A stretch of DNA of 49,360 nucleotides from Acidobacteriota bacterium (GTDB lineage Bacteria > Acidobacteriota > Vicinamibacteria > Vicinamibacterales > UBA2999). A program made the position numbers and the translations under genes. The DNA lies in the NCBI GenBank assembly GCA_021730945.1, contig JAKFYH010000033.1, positions 1 through 49,360 of the forward strand, read 5' to 3'. The notes under the pieces are model-generated. The model made no database searches. It was not told the origin of the DNA and saw only the letters and a list, made by a program, of their open reading frames with translations. Shown piece after piece: positions 34,429 through 42,450 of the stretch; positions within the stretch are counted from its first letter, which is position 1, and the number at the start of each line of letters is the position of its first letter.

Positions 34429-34762
34429 AGTCTCTCCTTGGTGCATCTTACCGATCCTCGGACAATAGCCGCAAACCAGCGGCCGCCTGGCGTTCCGCAG
34501 AGCAAGATTCGATCCGCCGGGCGTCGTCCTCAAGTGGGGACGCGGCCAGAACTCCTGGGGTTCACCCCGTGCCGGACCGCCCACCGGGAATCGCCTGGCG
34601 GCCGGCGTTTTGCTGGAAGTCCGCCCGATCTTACCTGTTTAGGGGAACCGCCCCGCCCCCAGTCGCCGGATCGGGACGAATTCGCCGGTGCGGCCGGCAC
34701 AGGTGACATGGCCGGGCCGGCGAACGTGGCGCCCGACCGGCGGAATGAGGCAAAATAGCTGG
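34429..34762. other. 334-bp divergent intergenic region
   Basis: Separates the PD40 gene (minus) from the thioredoxin gene (plus). I see no open frame with family features and no riboswitch I recognise. It contains GGGG-TTCA-CCCC (near 34558) and a CAAAAT six bases before the ATG at 34763, which may be a weak leaderless promoter. TAAGAT near 34446, with AGGAGA closer in, serves the minus-strand gene. Confidence 0.5.
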
Positions 34763-35455
34763 ATGGAACAGCACGATGGTCCCCTCGACGGTTCTTCTGC
34801 TGACGCGCCCGCGGCGCCACCGGCGTCCACGCCGGGTGTTGCCGCCTCCGGCGGGTCGATGATGCGCATGGTGGCGATCGGCGCGACGGCCGTGGCCCTG
34901 CTGGGCATCAGCATCCCGTTTGTCTGGCAGACCGACGCGCTGTCCGACCCCACCGCCACGATGGCGGCGGAGGTGTCACCGGCCGCCTCTCACGAGGTGG
35001 TGGCCGACGCCGCCGCTGACAGCGGCGCGTGCATGGCCGACGCCAAGCCCGCCAACTTCGACTTCACCTTCAAAGACCTCGATGGCAAGAATGTGCCGCT
35101 GTCGACCTACAAGGGCAAGGTCGTGCTGTTGAACTTCTGGGCGACCTGGTGCGGCCCGTGCAAGGCCGAAATCCCCGGCTTCGTGGAACTCCAGGAGGAA
35201 TACGGCGACCGGCTCGCGATTGTCGGCTTCTCGGTCGACGATACCGCCGAAAAGGCGCGCGCGTTTGCCACTGAATACAAGATCAACTACCCGATCCTGC
35301 TGGGCGAAGGCCGCGAGGAACTGCAGGAGGCCTATGGGCCGATCTGGGGGATCCCGGCCACGTTCCTGATCAGCAAGGACGGCAAGGTCTGCCGCAAGCA
35401 CCTGGGTATCGCGCCCAAGGCGGTGTTCGACAAGGAAATCAAAGCGTTGATGTAG
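34763..35455 (+). CDS. Membrane-anchored TlpA/ResA-type thioredoxin
   Basis: A 230-aa protein. The N-terminal ~30 residues are a hydrophilic Ala/Pro tail. One membrane helix follows (~34-53; MVAIGATAVALLGISIPFVW), and a periplasmic AhpC/TSA-TlpA domain begins near 95 (DFTFKDLDGKNVPLSTYKGK). The redox site WCGPC is at Cys ~130/133 and the cis-Pro loop is GIPATFLIS. It probably reduces or isomerises periplasmic disulfides, for example in cytochrome c or copper-site assembly. The ATG at 34763 follows CAAAAT plus six bases, without a Shine-Dalgarno sequence. Confidence 0.92.
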   Translation: MEQHDGPLDGSSADAPAAPPASTPGVAASGGSMMRMVAIGATAVALLGISIPFVWQTDALSDPTATMAAEVSPAASHEVVADAAADSGACMADAKPANFDFTFKDLDGKNVPLSTYKGKVVLLNFWATWCGPCKAEIPGFVELQEEYGDRLAIVGFSVDDTAEKARAFATEYKINYPILLGEGREELQEAYGPIWGIPATFLISKDGKVCRKHLGIAPKAVFDKEIKALM

Positions 35456-35491
35456 CGGACGGCCGGCGTCGGTAGTATGATCGACCGTATC

Positions 35492-35716
35492 ATGCTGAAG
35501 GGATTCGCGCACGCTCGCCTCGCTTGCGGGTGCCAGCTTGGGTTTCGTGAAGGGTCAGCGGGCAGTCCCGTCCTGGTCATGCTCGAAACCAAGTCGACCG
35601 GCTGCGTGAACCCGCGCCACGTATCGGGCCTGCCGCTCTACGACTATCGCGAAGCGCTGCGTCCCTCGACGCGTCTCGGCCCTCCGGGCGAAGAAGAGTT
35701 CGAAGAAGAAAACTGA
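35492..35716 (+). CDS. Small 74-aa conserved-looking protein of unknown function
   Basis: Begins MLKGFAHARLACGCQLGFRE and ends with an acidic tail (EEEFEEEN). It has three cysteines, two as CGC near the N-terminus and one in STGCV. The pattern strands-then-acidic-tail and the YDYREALRPSTRLGPP segment look like a genuine protein. I associate the N-terminus with small hypothetical proteins in acidobacteria, but from memory only. TAGTAT (35472-35477) lies 14 bases upstream of the ATG as a possible -10. It may bind metal through the cysteines. It is followed immediately by two hairpins. Confidence 0.6.
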   Translation: MLKGFAHARLACGCQLGFREGSAGSPVLVMLETKSTGCVNPRHVSGLPLYDYREALRPSTRLGPPGEEEFEEEN

Positions 35717-35765
35717 GGCGAGGCTTCAGCCTCGCCCTCCAGCAGGGCGGCCCTTCAGGGCCGCC
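35717..35765. terminator. Two tandem GC hairpins with TTCA loops
   Basis: GGCGAGGC-TTCA-GCCTCGCC (35717-35736) and GGCGGCCC-TTCA-GGGCCGCC (35746-35765) are perfect 8-bp stems. They fill the gap between the small plus-strand gene and the convergent ABC permease gene. No T-tract follows, so they may be bidirectional transcription stops or a small palindromic repeat. Confidence 0.6.
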
Positions 35766-35770
35766 AGTCC

Positions 35771-36961
35771 CTACAACTCCCGCAGCGCCGTTGGAATCGG
35801 CAGCCGCGCGGCGCGCACGGCGGGGAAGAGTCCGCCAATCAAGCCCATCACCAGGGCGTAGACCAGACCCATTACCAGCAGCTGCGGCGTCACCTGGAAG
35901 GCGAATGCCACCTGGCTGAAGGTGGAGAAGTTCATGGTCGAGGTCTGATAGCCATTGAAGGCCAGGTAGGCGCCGACGCCACCGAGGGCGCCGCCGATCG
36001 CCGCCAGCGCGAGTGATTCGGCCAACACCGACACCACGACCGACGTGGAATTAAAGCCCAGCGCGCGCAGCGTGGCGATTTCGCGCGACCGGGTCGAGAC
36101 CGCGGTATACATCGTCAGGATGGCGCCGAACACCGCGCCGATGCCCATCAAGGCGGCGATGCCGAACCCCACGCCCTGAATCAGGCCGCTCAGCGCCCGT
36201 GACTGCTGCGCATAGTAGTCGGCCTCGCGCCGTACCTGCACGTTGACCTGCGGGTTGGCGGTCAGCCAATCGCGAAACGTATTGAAGCTGTCGGAGCTGT
36301 CGAGTTGTACCAGTACCGTCTGGTAGCTGTTGCCACGCCGATAGGCGCCTTGCAGGACGCGTGAGTCGCACCAGATCTCGGTTTCACTAACCCCGCCGTC
36401 GGTCTCGAAGACGCCGACGACCTTCCAGGTGTCCTGGCCCGACTTGAACTCATTGCCGACGGTCAGTCCGGCGAACTGGCCGCTGGCGCCACGCCCGACC
36501 ACGATCTCGTTGGTGCCGAACTCGAACATGCGCCCCTCGATAATCGAGGCCTCGTTGCGCACTGCCAACACGGTGGGCTCGACGCCGCGCATGGGCACGT
36601 TGGCCGAGGTGTTGGTCGACTTCTTGGCAATATCGATGATCACGTAGAGTTCGGCCGAGGCGACCACGGTCTGGCCGTCGCGGCGCAGGCCGGGCGCCTG
36701 CTTGATGACGTCGACCTCGGCGCCGGCCAGGCCGCTGGTCATCTCGCTATCGGCGCCGCTGCGCATCACGATCGCGCGCGACGGCGAACCCGAGTTCTGC
36801 ATCGCCGCGGTGAAGCCGGCGGCAATCGACAACACCGAGACCAGCACGACGACCACGCCGGCAATGCCGACAATCGCCACGCCGGATGACCCCAGGCGCT
36901 GGGGAATGGTGCGGAGGTTGAGCGCGGTGACTGCCAGGGTCTGGCTGATCCAATTGAACAC
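35771..36961 (-). CDS. ABC transporter permease, MacB/LolE type (second)
   Basis: A 396-aa inner-membrane protein. One N-terminal helix is followed by a large periplasmic domain (~45-260), then three C-terminal helices in the FtsX domain (GFGIAALMGIGAVFGAILTMY, STRSREIATLRALGFNSTS, GGLFPAVRAARLPI). The GTG at 36961 is one base after the stop of the upstream permease, so the two are coupled and probably form a heterodimer. Last gene of a four-gene module (adaptor, ATPase, two permeases). Such systems use mechanotransmission to export toxins, lipids or lipoproteins; the cargo cannot be assigned here. Confidence 0.92.
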   Translation of the reverse strand: MFNWISQTLAVTALNLRTIPQRLGSSGVAIVGIAGVVVVLVSVLSIAAGFTAAMQNSGSPSRAIVMRSGADSEMTSGLAGAEVDVIKQAPGLRRDGQTVVASAELYVIIDIAKKSTNTSANVPMRGVEPTVLAVRNEASIIEGRMFEFGTNEIVVGRGASGQFAGLTVGNEFKSGQDTWKVVGVFETDGGVSETEIWCDSRVLQGAYRRGNSYQTVLVQLDSSDSFNTFRDWLTANPQVNVQVRREADYYAQQSRALSGLIQGVGFGIAALMGIGAVFGAILTMYTAVSTRSREIATLRALGFNSTSVVVSVLAESLALAAIGGALGGVGAYLAFNGYQTSTMNFSTFSQVAFAFQVTPQLLVMGLVYALVMGLIGGLFPAVRAARLPIPTALREL

Positions 36962-36962
36962 G

Positions 36963-38111
36963 TCAGGCTCTCCTCAAGGCGTCGGTGATCTTCAGGTTCA
37001 TGGCATTGGTCGCCGGCAGCGCGCCGGCCAGCAGGCCCAGGCCGACGATCAGGGCGCCGCCCAGCACGACGTCGCGGGTCGGCAGCACGAAGATGGGCAG
37101 CATGCCACCGGTGGGATCGCCCTGTTGCACAAACGCCCACGCCGCCGCCAGGCCGAGGCCGCCGCCCAGCACGGCAATCAGCACCGATTCACCCAGCACC
37201 AGGACCAGGATCGAGGTATTCGAGAACCCCAGGGTCTTGAGCACGCCGACTTCGCTGGTGCGCTCGCGCACCGATTGCGCCATGGTATTGGCCGCCACCA
37301 GGATCATGGTGAACAGCACGGCGATGGTGATGGCGATCATGATCGCGCCGATGTCGCCGACCTGCTTGGCGAAACCCTCGACGAAACCCTTCTCGGTGGT
37401 GGTCTTGGTTTCTGCCGATGAATTGGCGAACATCCCGTCGAACTTCGCGCCCATCTGTTGGGCCGCGCCCGGGTCGGCGATCTTGACGATGTACCAGCCG
37501 ACCAGGCCGGCGCCGCCCCGGCGGTTCTCGTCCAGGTAGTCGTAGCGGAAGAAGAACTGCGTCTTGTCGACGCCGGCCTCGCCGTCGTAGAGACCGGCAA
37601 TGTTGAACTCCCACACCTGGCCCTGCTTGGGTTGCCAGATGGTGCCGACGATGGGAATGCGGTCACCAACCTTCCAACCGAAGCGCTTGGCGAGGTCGAC
37701 GCCGACCATCACGCCCTGGCGGTCGGCCAGCCACGCCTTCATGTGCTCGGGCGCGACCCGGTACTCCGGATAGAGCTGCATGAACGCCTCCGGCTCCACG
37801 GCAATCTGCGCGAAGAAGTTGGCCGGGTCCTGGTAGACGCCGCCGAACCACGTGTTGTGCGTAGCCAGGGCGACGCCCTCGGTGGTCTTCAGGCGATCGA
37901 GGTACGACACCGGCAGCGGCATGATCAGGCTGACCTTGTGGATCAGCACCAGCCGATCGAGGCCGGCAATGTCGACGCCAAACGAGAAGGCGCCGCGAAT
38001 GGTCATCAGCAGGCCGAACAGCAGGAACGCCACGAAGATCGACAGCAGCGTGAAGATAGTGCGGATCTTCTTGCGCCACAGGCTGCTCCACAGCAGAGGG
38101 AAGAACTTCAT
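36963..38111 (-). CDS. ABC transporter permease, MacB/LolE type (first)
   Basis: A 382-aa partner permease. N-terminal helix at ~17-38, periplasmic domain ~40-250, and FtsX-type C-terminal helices (IGAIMIAITIAVLFTMILVA, ERTSEVGVLKTLGFSNTSIL, LLAGALPATNAMNLKI). The ATG at 38111 overlaps the ATPase stop (ATGA at 38108-38111). The Ser/Thr-rich coupling loop TSEVGVLKTLGFS is the MacB/LolC/E signature. It is related to, but clearly different from, the next permease, which supports a heterodimeric transporter. Confidence 0.93.
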   Translation of the reverse strand: MKFFPLLWSSLWRKKIRTIFTLLSIFVAFLLFGLLMTIRGAFSFGVDIAGLDRLVLIHKVSLIMPLPVSYLDRLKTTEGVALATHNTWFGGVYQDPANFFAQIAVEPEAFMQLYPEYRVAPEHMKAWLADRQGVMVGVDLAKRFGWKVGDRIPIVGTIWQPKQGQVWEFNIAGLYDGEAGVDKTQFFFRYDYLDENRRGGAGLVGWYIVKIADPGAAQQMGAKFDGMFANSSAETKTTTEKGFVEGFAKQVGDIGAIMIAITIAVLFTMILVAANTMAQSVRERTSEVGVLKTLGFSNTSILVLVLGESVLIAVLGGGLGLAAAWAFVQQGDPTGGMLPIFVLPTRDVVLGGALIVGLGLLAGALPATNAMNLKITDALRRA

Positions 38112-38794
38112 GCGTGCGCCCCTTCCAGCAGGATGCCTTTCTCGAGATGGAGCGTGCGCTTGGCGCGCTCGGCGGCGCGGGGGTCGTGCGTCACCATGAC
38201 GATGGTCTTGCCGTGGTCGCGATTGAGCGCCTGCAGCAGATCGAGAATCTCATCACCGGCCTTGCGGTCGAGATCGCCGGTCGGTTCATCGGCGAGCAAC
38301 AGCGTGGGGTCGGTGACGATCGCGCGGGCAATACCGACGCGCTGCTCCTGGCCGCCCGACAGCTGGCGGGGATAGTGCTTGGCGCGATCGGCCAGGCCCA
38401 CCACCTTGAGCGCGATGTCGACGCGCTTCTGGCGCTCGGCCTTCGACAGCTTGGTGAGCAGCAGCGGCAGGTCGACGTTGCGCTCGGCCGTCAACACCGG
38501 CAGCAGGTTGTACAGCTGGAAGACGAAGCCGATGTGATGCGAGCGCCAGCGCGAAAGCTGGCTGCCCGACAGGCTGGCGATGTTGGTGCCGCCGACGTCG
38601 ATGGTGCCGGCCGACGGCTGGTCGAGCCCGCCCATGAGGTTGAGCAGGGACGTCTTGCCAGAGCCCGACGGCCCCATCAAGGCCAGGAAGTCGCCCTTGG
38701 GAATTTCGAGGTTGACGCCCTGAAGCACGTCGATCCGTTCGCTGCCGCGGGTGAAGTACTTGTGAACGCCGTTGACCTTGACCAGTGCTTCCAT
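38108..38794 (-). CDS. ABC transporter ATPase, MacB/LolD type
   Basis: A 228-aa ATP-binding subunit. Walker A GPSGSGKTS, Q-loop FQLYNLLPVLTAERNV, signature LSGGQEQRVGIARAIV, Walker B LLLADEPTGDLD and switch His in VMVTHDPRAA are all present. The ATG at 38794 (MEALVKVNGVHKYF) is chosen over a longer reading starting in the hairpin. The stop overlaps the first permease's ATG. It energises the two permeases at the cytoplasmic face. Confidence 0.95.
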   Translation of the reverse strand: MEALVKVNGVHKYFTRGSERIDVLQGVNLEIPKGDFLALMGPSGSGKTSLLNLMGGLDQPSAGTIDVGGTNIASLSGSQLSRWRSHHIGFVFQLYNLLPVLTAERNVDLPLLLTKLSKAERQKRVDIALKVVGLADRAKHYPRQLSGGQEQRVGIARAIVTDPTLLLADEPTGDLDRKAGDEILDLLQALNRDHGKTIVMVTHDPRAAERAKRTLHLEKGILLEGAHA

Positions 38795-38811
38795 GAACTG
38801 ACTCCCTGCAT

Positions 38812-38833
38812 GGCCGGCGCTCAGGCGCCGGCC
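38812..38833. other. Intra-operon hairpin between adaptor and ATPase genes
   Basis: GGCCGGCGC-TCAG-GCGCCGGCC is a perfect 9-bp stem with a 4-base loop in the 47-bp gap. Without a T-tract it is more likely an RNA stability or attenuation element than a strong terminator. Confidence 0.5.
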
Positions 38834-38841
38834 TCCTGGCA

Positions 38842-40059
38842 TTACTTGACGATGATCTTGACGCCTTCGGCGAGCGCCGGCGGCGGCGACACCACCACGC
38901 GATCGCCGCCCTTGAGTCCTGCCGTCACTTCGATCCGGTCGCCGTCGGTGCCGCCGGTCTTGATGGCGCGGCGCTCCACCGTGTCCTGCACGACGAGAAA
39001 CACGTAGCCGGCGTCGCCGTCGGAAGTGATCGCGCCCTTCGGCACCAGCGTCATGGCCTGCGCCACCGGCGCCGCCGCGTCGGCTTCGCGCAGGAACGTG
39101 ACCTTGACGCCCATGTCGGGCAGAATCCGCGGGTCAAGTTCGCTGAAGCCAATGCGCACCAGCACTGTGGCCTTCTGCCGGTCGGCGGTCGGCACCACCG
39201 CAATCACCTTGGCGGGAATCTGGAAGTCCGGGTAGGCATCAAGCACCGCCGTCACCGGCTGGCCCGCGCTGACACGATTGATGTAGCTCTCGTTGACGTC
39301 GACTTCGATCTCGAGCGATCGCATGTCGACAATGGTGCTGATGCCGGTGCGGGTGAAGCCGCCGCCGGCCGAGACCGGCGAGACCATTTCGCCCGGCTGG
39401 GCATCCTTCGATAGCGCGACGCCGCTAAACGGCGCCCGAATGACCATGTCGTCGATCGCGGTCTGCTGCAGCGCGACCTGGCTTTCCGCCACCTTGATCT
39501 GTTCGCGAGTGGAATTGATCCGCGCGATCAGCGAATTCACCTCGGCCTGCGCCTGATCGATGGCCGACGGGGTCGTAAGCCCATCTTTCATGAGCTGCTG
39601 CTGGCGCTGCAGGTTGACCCGCGCTTCGGCCAGCCGCACTTCGATTTCGGGTACCGCCTGCCGCGTCGCTTCGAGTTGCGCCCGCGCCAGGGTCATGGCC
39701 GCGCGCAACGTCGAGTCGTCCAGCCGCGCCAGCACCTGGCCTTCGCGCACGGCCATGCCTTCCTCGACGTTCACCTCGATGACCTTGCCGGTGACCTTCG
39801 ACGAGACGGTGGCGCGCCGCCGCGCGGTCACGTAACCGGAGGCGTTCAGCACCGAGGCCTGGGTGCCCGCGGCCCGCTCGGTGACGGTGGCGATCTCGAC
39901 TTCGACCGGCCGCTCACGCGTGAGCCAATACCAGGCGCCGCCACCGGCGCCGCCCAGGATCAAGAGCAGGACCACCCATTTCACCCAGCGGCCGCCACCT
40001 GTGTTCAGGGGCTCACGCTCAATGCGCAAGGCCGACAAGTCGTCGATCGAATCAGTCAC
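38842..40059 (-). CDS. Periplasmic adaptor (membrane fusion protein, HlyD/MacA family)
   Basis: A 405-aa protein. A cytoplasmic N-terminal ~28 residues is followed by one membrane helix (VKWVVLLLILGGAGGGAWYWL). The body has the biotinyl-lipoyl halves (GYVTARRRATVSSKVTGKVI and VIRAPFSGVALSKDAQPGEM) that flank a long coiled-coil hairpin (~110-185). Barrel and proximal domains complete it. The GTG at 40059 has GGGAAG upstream. It is the first gene of the ABC module and would link the permeases to an outer-membrane component, which is not present here. Confidence 0.93.
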   Translation of the reverse strand: MTDSIDDLSALRIEREPLNTGGGRWVKWVVLLLILGGAGGGAWYWLTRERPVEVEIATVTERAAGTQASVLNASGYVTARRRATVSSKVTGKVIEVNVEEGMAVREGQVLARLDDSTLRAAMTLARAQLEATRQAVPEIEVRLAEARVNLQRQQQLMKDGLTTPSAIDQAQAEVNSLIARINSTREQIKVAESQVALQQTAIDDMVIRAPFSGVALSKDAQPGEMVSPVSAGGGFTRTGISTIVDMRSLEIEVDVNESYINRVSAGQPVTAVLDAYPDFQIPAKVIAVVPTADRQKATVLVRIGFSELDPRILPDMGVKVTFLREADAAAPVAQAMTLVPKGAITSDGDAGYVFLVVQDTVERRAIKTGGTDGDRIEVTAGLKGGDRVVVSPPPALAEGVKIIVK

Positions 40060-40212
40060 GGTTTGGCTTCCCTCGGAAACCCAAGATCATATGCGAACAA
40101 AAGGCGAAGAACAACGAATTCTTCACAACCACACTGTCATGGACGTCGATCCACGGGTCGGGGGTTCGACCGGAACCGGCCGCTGGCGGAAATTGAGGGT
40201 CGATCGGCGGGA

Positions 40213-40395
40213 TCAGGACTTTGGCGGGTCAGAAGCCCCGCTGCTGTCCGCGGCACGGCCCGCCTGCTGGACGGCGCGGCGCAGCACGAACTCGATCTGG
40301 CCATTCAGGCTGCGCAGATCGTCGTTCGCCCAGCGCTGGAGCGCCTCCAGCAGGGCAGGGTCGACACGAAGCAGGAACGGTTTACGCTCGGCCAC
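40213..40395 (-). CDS. Arc-type ribbon-helix-helix DNA-binding protein
   Basis: A 60-aa protein. KPFLLRVDPALLEALQRWA provides the beta-strand and first helix, and DLRSLNGQIEFVLRRAVQQ the second helix of an Arc/CopG-like fold. A Ser/Ala-rich tail follows. The GTG at 40395 comes 14 bases after a strong hairpin. It is downstream of, and in the same direction as, the SPFH gene. SPFH plus a small RHH protein is a pairing I recall from many genomes. RHH dimers bind direct repeats about one helical turn apart, and two such 11-bp repeats lie in the SPFH promoter, so autoregulation is inferred. Confidence 0.8.
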   Translation of the reverse strand: MAERKPFLLRVDPALLEALQRWANDDLRSLNGQIEFVLRRAVQQAGRAADSSGASDPPKS

Positions 40396-40409
40396 AAGTA
40401 ATTCCCGTT

Positions 40410-40440
40410 CCCGCCGGGGCAGCTGGCTGCTCCCGGCGGG
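40410..40440 (-). other. Strong hairpin between SPFH and RHH genes
   Basis: CCCGCCGGG at 40410-40418 pairs with CCCGGCGGG at 40432-40440, with an inner GCAGC/GCTGC stem (14 bp total, one bulge). It ends just ahead of the RHH start codon and probably limits readthrough or translation of the regulator. Confidence 0.55.
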
Positions 40441-40484
40441 TGTTGCTGAGCCTGCCGACGGATGTCTGGCGGACTCCCGTCACG

Positions 40485-41360
40485 TTATTGATAGATGGTG
40501 CCCGTGTTAATCACCGGCTGCGTGCTGCGATCCCCGCACAGCACCACCAGCAGGTTGCTGACCATGGCGGCCTTGCGTTCCTCATCGAGCGCGATGATGC
40601 CCTTCTGGGCCAGCATTTCGAGCGCCATCTCCACCATGCCGACCGCGCCTTCGACAATCTTCTGGCGCGCGGCGATAATCGCGCCGGCCTGCTGACGCTG
40701 CAGCATGGCGGCGGCAATTTCCGGCGCGTAGGCCAGGTGGCTGATGCGCGCCTCGATGACTTCGACGCCGGCTTTGACCAGCCGGTCGCCGATCTCCCGC
40801 TTCAAATGATCGGCCACGGCCCCGGTATGCCCCCGCAGCGACACCTGCGCATCATCGTGCGCGTCGTAGGCGTAGCTGGTGGCCAGGTTGCGAAGCGCGG
40901 CCTCGCTCTGCACCTTCACGTAGTGCTCGTAGTCGTCCACCTCGAACACGGCTTCGGCGGTTTCAAAGACCTTCCACACCACGACCGCGGCAATCTCGAT
41001 CGGGTTACCGTCGATGTCGTTGACCTTGAGGTGCGAGCTTTCGAAGTTGCGGATGCGCAGCGACACCTTCTTCTTCATGAGGAAGGGGTTGGCCCACCGC
41101 AGGCCCTGCTCCTTGGCGGTGCCCCTGTAGGCGCCGAACAACTGCAGCACCTTCGCTTCGTTCGGGTTGACCATGAACAGGCCCGCCAGGAAGAAGGTGG
41201 TGATGACCAGGCCGGCTATGGCAGCCAGAACCTCGGGAATCGCTTCCTCCCGGGCGTTCATGACCAGCATCCAAAGGAAACCGGCATCCACCAGGAGCAG
41301 CGTAAGCAGGACTGGCAAGCCGGGTAAACCGTTGTGGGCGCGTTCGCGAATCATCGACAC
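40485..41360 (-). CDS. SPFH/band-7 membrane protein
   Basis: A 291-aa protein. Two N-terminal membrane helices (~12-62) lead into the SPFH domain ([52 protein letters not shown]). A helical region follows ([20 protein letters not shown]). The GTG at 41360 is chosen because AGGAGG lies six bases upstream. The family scaffolds membrane microdomains or controls proteases. The promoter is unusually clear (see 41384-41413). It is followed by the RHH gene 89 bp downstream. Confidence 0.9.
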   Translation of the reverse strand: MSMIRERAHNGLPGLPVLLTLLLVDAGFLWMLVMNAREEAIPEVLAAIAGLVITTFFLAGLFMVNPNEAKVLQLFGAYRGTAKEQGLRWANPFLMKKKVSLRIRNFESSHLKVNDIDGNPIEIAAVVVWKVFETAEAVFEVDDYEHYVKVQSEAALRNLATSYAYDAHDDAQVSLRGHTGAVADHLKREIGDRLVKAGVEVIEARISHLAYAPEIAAAMLQRQQAGAIIAARQKIVEGAVGMVEMALEMLAQKGIIALDEERKAAMVSNLLVVLCGDRSTQPVINTGTIYQ

Positions 41361-41383
41361 AGATGTCCTCCTTGACGATTTCA

Positions 41384-41413
41384 ATTAGATATCACATGGA
41401 TATCATATGTCAA
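41384..41413 (-). promoter_or_regulatory. SPFH promoter with tandem 11-bp operator repeats
   Basis: On the minus strand, TTGACA (41413-41408), an 18-bp spacer and TCTAAT (41389-41384) form a near-consensus promoter. The spacer is filled by two head-to-tail 11-bp repeats, GATATCACATG (41388-41398) and GATATCATATG (41399-41409), which differ at one base. This suits two RHH dimers side by side. Confidence 0.65.
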
Positions 41414-41615
41414 GGGCCCGACACAGATGGACGGGGCCACAGATGACGCAGATGACACAGACTGGCGGGATTTCGGACGGGGGCCGCAGATGACGCAGAT
41501 GGCGCAGATGACGCAGATGACGCAGATCAGGTCCATCCAATCAGGCCAATTTCACTCAAACCGATCTGTGTCATCTGCGTCATCTGTGGCCCTGGAGTAA
41601 GGGCCCATCTGTGTC
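41414..41615. repeat. Large inverted-repeat element built of 9-bp words
   Basis: A perfect 28-bp inverted repeat joins 41434-41461 with 41565-41592. An outer 11-bp pair (GACACAGATGG at 41420-41430 and its complement at 41605-41615) extends it. The loop holds further GATGACGCA copies (41484-41528). The right end overlaps the stop codon of the EEP gene. Related words occur at 16711-16822. Confidence 0.85.
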
Positions 41616-42348
41616 AGTCGAAGCCGATCTTGAGGTCGGCCACCAGGGGCAGGTGGTCGGAGGCCATCAGTGCCATGCGGTCGCGCGGCAGCGTGACCTT
41701 CATCACCTCGACCTGGCCTTCGTAGTAGATGTGATCCAGGTGAAGAATGGGGAAGAAGCCGGGGTAAGTCCGCCGTCGGCTCAGGTGTTGGCTGAGATCG
41801 ATGCTTTGCAGCCGCTCGGCCAGTACATCTTTGGCAATGCCACGGGCCCACTCGTTGAAGTCGCCCAGGACAATCTTGGGACCGGTCACGCGGCGGTCGT
41901 GAACGAGCGAGGCCAGCCGCTCGGCCTGGTGCCGGCGCTCCAGCAGGGAGGTGCCCAGGTGCACGTTGTAGAAGTGCAACGTGTCGTCTTCGAGGCCCAC
42001 GTCGACGCGCTGGACGCCGCGATTCTCACAGGTCTTCCAGGTCACGTCGTACTGCACGTGATGGCGCACGGGGAAGCGGGTGAGGACGACGTTGCCGAAA
42101 AGGGCGGTGCGCAGGTGACGGGTCGGCGCCATCACCCAGCCCATGCCGAGCGCCGCACCCAGTTCGGCGGCCTGTCCCGGCTTGAGCGGACTGGCGCCCA
42201 CCACTTCCTGGAGCGCGACGATATCGGCGTCGATGGCGGCGAGGACCGCGGCAATGCGCTCGAGCCGGGTACGGCCGTCAAGGCCGCGGCCGCGATGAAT
42301 GTTGTAGGTGGCGACCCGGACCGTCCGCGTGCGCCTGGACCCTGCCAT
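41614..42348 (-). CDS. Endonuclease/exonuclease/phosphatase-family protein
   Basis: A 244-aa protein. The fold's metal and active-site motifs are in order: RVATYNIHRGRG, DADIVALQEVV, FYNVHLGT, KIVLGDFNEWA and the final MASDHLPLVADL. It could hydrolyse phosphodiesters in DNA or lipids; substrate not identifiable. There is no signal peptide, so it is probably cytoplasmic. The ATG at 42348 has GGAG four bases upstream and TACCAT farther back. It shares a divergent promoter region, containing the GGGATCA array, with the zinc-ribbon gene. Confidence 0.9.
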   Translation of the reverse strand: MAGSRRTRTVRVATYNIHRGRGLDGRTRLERIAAVLAAIDADIVALQEVVGASPLKPGQAAELGAALGMGWVMAPTRHLRTALFGNVVLTRFPVRHHVQYDVTWKTCENRGVQRVDVGLEDDTLHFYNVHLGTSLLERRHQAERLASLVHDRRVTGPKIVLGDFNEWARGIAKDVLAERLQSIDLSQHLSRRRTYPGFFPILHLDHIYYEGQVEVMKVTLPRDRMALMASDHLPLVADLKIGFD

Positions 42349-42365
42349 CAGGCTCCATGGTAGCG

Positions 42366-42435
42366 GGGATCAGGGATCAGGGATCAGGGATCAGGGATCA
42401 GGGATCAGGGATCAGGGATCAGGGATCAGGGATCC
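42366..42435. repeat. 7-bp tandem repeat GGGATCA, nine copies plus one variant
   Basis: GGGATCA is repeated exactly from 42366 to 42428 and closes with GGGATCC, which makes the palindrome AGGGATCCCT. It lies between the divergent start codons at 42348 and 42451. Confidence 0.95.
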
Positions 42436-42438
42436 CTG

Positions 42439-42450
42439 TAAGCTATCCCC
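42439..42450 (+). promoter_or_regulatory. TAAGCT at leaderless spacing
   Basis: TAAGCT (42439-42444) and six bases precede the ATG at 42451. Any -35 contact would fall inside the GGGATCA array. Confidence 0.35.

Noticed and set aside
32650-34758. A 702-codon plus-strand open frame opposite the PD40 gene
   Set aside because: Shadow of a well-supported minus-strand gene; no recognisable domain, start or ribosome site.
34429-34762. Riboswitch in the 334-bp leader of the PD40 or thioredoxin gene
   Set aside because: I checked for cobalamin, guanidine, c-di-GMP, SAM/SAH and fluoride signatures and found no convincing match on either strand.
41414-41615. Insertion sequence at the large inverted repeat
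   Set aside because: The enclosed ~200 bp has no open frame for a transposase and the arms are made of internal 9-bp repeats; better described as a repeat element.
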